Shown: piece by piece, positions 49,646 to 50,435 of the stretch
How the letters are laid out: every line of letters starts with the position of its first letter
Numbering within the stretch: the stretch's first letter is position 1
Source of the DNA: Chloroflexota bacterium
GTDB taxonomy: Bacteria > Chloroflexota > Dehalococcoidia > UBA2979
NCBI GenBank assembly: GCA_947472995.1
Contig: CANJBO010000012.1
Coordinates: 1-50,435 of the forward strand
DNA length: 50,435 bases
Direction: 5' to 3'
Translations under genes and position numbers: made by a program
Notes under the pieces: model-generated
Database searches by the model: none
Told to the model about the DNA's origin: nothing
What the model saw: only the letters and a program-made list of their open reading frames with translations

Positions 49646-50435
49646 GTGGTCGAGATCACGCTGAACGGACAGACCGTCGAGGCCGCCCCCGGCCGCCGCC
49701 TCGTCGAGGTGATCAAGGAGCAGGGGCTCGCGATCACCAACCTCTGCTACATCGACGGCCTCGAGCCGTACGCCGGCTGCCGCACCTGTCTCGTGGAGGT
49801 CGAGGGCGCGCGGCCCACGCCGATCCAGCTCGCGTGCGTCGCGCAGGTCGCGGAGGGGATGAAGGTCACGACGGACACCGCCGCCGTGAAGAGCACGCGC
49901 AACTCGGTGCTGTCGCTGATCCTCGCCAACCACCCCGACCGCTGCCTCACCTGCCACCGGCGCGTCCACTGCATGCCGGGCGACATCTGCCTCCGTGACG
50001 ACGTGGTGACGCACCGCTGCCTGACGTGCTCGAAGAACTACCGCTGCGAGCTCCAGACCTCCTGCGAGATCATGGATCAGGGCGAGTTCGAGGAGCCGTG
50101 GGTCGGCGAGACGCGCTCGTACTACGAGGTGCCGCCCCCCGAGCCGGACCGCGGCAACCCGTACCTCGAGTTCGACCCGCAGATGTGCATCATCTGCACC
50201 CGCTGCGTCCGCGCCTGCGACAGCCTCCGCCACACCGGCGCGGTGACGCTCTCCGGCAAGGGCCACACGACGATGATCGCCTTCGGCACCGGCGGCCAGG
50301 TGCACGAGTCCGACTGCGACTTCTGCGGCGCCTGCATCGATGTCTGCCCGACCGCGACGCTGATGGAGAAGCCCAACAAGTGGGTCGGCCTCGCGACGGA
50401 CTGGACGAACTCCGTCTGCAACGGCTGCGCCATGG
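49646..50435 (+). CDS. NuoG/formate dehydrogenase-like Fe-S subunit, N-terminal part (truncated by the window edge)
   Basis: The first 263 residues start at GTG 49646. They begin with a 2Fe-2S ferredoxin domain (NLCYIDGLEPYAGCRTCLVEV and LACVAQV). A Cys-rich region follows (about 95-145): HPDRCLTCHRRVHCMPGDIC, then CLTCSKNYRCELQTSC. It continues with 4Fe-4S groups (MCIICTRCVRACDS and CDFCGACIDVCPT) and the start of another Cys pair at the window end (VCNGC). In ordinary NuoG/FdhA the Cys-rich region has one H-x3-C-x2-C-x5-C cluster; here it has eight Cys, suggesting an extra site. The rest of the gene is outside the window, so dehydrogenase type (NADH or formate, with or without Mo) cannot be settled. 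Confidence 0.85.
   Translation, partial: MVEITLNGQTVEAAPGRRLVEVIKEQGLAITNLCYIDGLEPYAGCRTCLVEVEGARPTPIQLACVAQVAEGMKVTTDTAAVKSTRNSVLSLILANHPDRCLTCHRRVHCMPGDICLRDDVVTHRCLTCSKNYRCELQTSCEIMDQGEFEEPWVGETRSYYEVPPPEPDRGNPYLEFDPQMCIICTRCVRACDSLRHTGAVTLSGKGHTTMIAFGTGGQVHESDCDFCGACIDVCPTATLMEKPNKWVGLATDWTNSVCNGCAM

Noticed and set aside
1-50435. CRISPR arrays, tRNA, rRNA and riboswitches
   Set aside because: I looked for repeated 25-40-base units with spacers, tRNA cloverleaves and known aptamer cores in the gaps and saw none; a covariance search would be needed to be sure.

Overview
The window is a GC-rich bacterial chromosome segment whose codons almost always end in G or C. It has no rRNA, tRNA, CRISPR array, transposase or phage gene that I could see. 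The gene set suggests a Chloroflexota bacterium, perhaps of the Dehalococcoidia. The clues are a cobalamin-dependent ribonucleotide reductase tail, flavin-dependent thymidylate synthase, several F420-type oxidoreductases, class III CoA transferase, NuoI followed by a Cys-rich NuoG-like protein, and Thr/Pro-rich secreted proteins. This placement is inference; no rRNA or marker alignment was possible.

Layout. 1-5.1 kb: the end of nrdJ, an anchored surface protein with Thr/Pro repeats, an OsmC protein, a duplicated alpha/beta-barrel protein, an HpcH/HpaI aldolase and a secreted protein with a probable frameshift. 5.1-9.8 kb: a VOC protein, a Crp/Fnr regulator divergent from a frameshifted CheY-like regulator, an alpha/beta hydrolase, a degenerate nucleotidyltransferase-like protein and an F420-type LLM oxidoreductase. 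10-14.8 kb: an M42 peptidase, an RlmD-like methyltransferase, Maf, a three-gene LiaF-type membrane operon and a lipoprotein. 14.8-20.9 kb: the gltB-gltD operon, preceded by direct repeats with 22-bp spacing. 21-30.6 kb: CoA transferase, M20 peptidase, a beta-hydroxyacid-dehydrogenase-like protein, GNAT, the minus-strand set aroA / methyltransferase / TlpA / DUF6941-like, then a sirtuin and an Asp-box protein. 30.8-40.7 kb: hydrolase, fabF, zinc ribbon, thyX, a large tandem-95 surface protein, a PPOX F420 protein, endonuclease IV with an HMA protein, a pseudo-receiver, a four-cluster ferredoxin and dUTPase. 41-50.4 kb: aquaporin, a decayed DUF1801 gene, a PlsY-like/SirB1-like pair, YjbQ, a GDPD-like protein, a DDN-type protein, MidA, an IscU-type scaffold, a MobA-like transferase, nuoI and a truncated nuoG-like gene.

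How genes work together. gltB/gltD make glutamate synthase. nrdJ, thyX and dut supply DNA precursors. fabF and the PlsY-like protein belong to lipid synthesis. The IscU-type scaffold and MidA (a complex I assembly factor in its family) lie just upstream of nuoI and the nuoG-like gene, which fits a respiratory or formate/NADH dehydrogenase module continuing past the right edge.

The most notable non-coding signals are three: a family of double-hairpin intergenic repeats, one of which seems to have entered a coding region; 11-bp phased direct repeats in front of gltB that resemble the layout of GlnR/OmpR-type boxes; and several apparent frameshifts, dense in the DUF1801 gene. I did not find a multigene system that is clearly undescribed.
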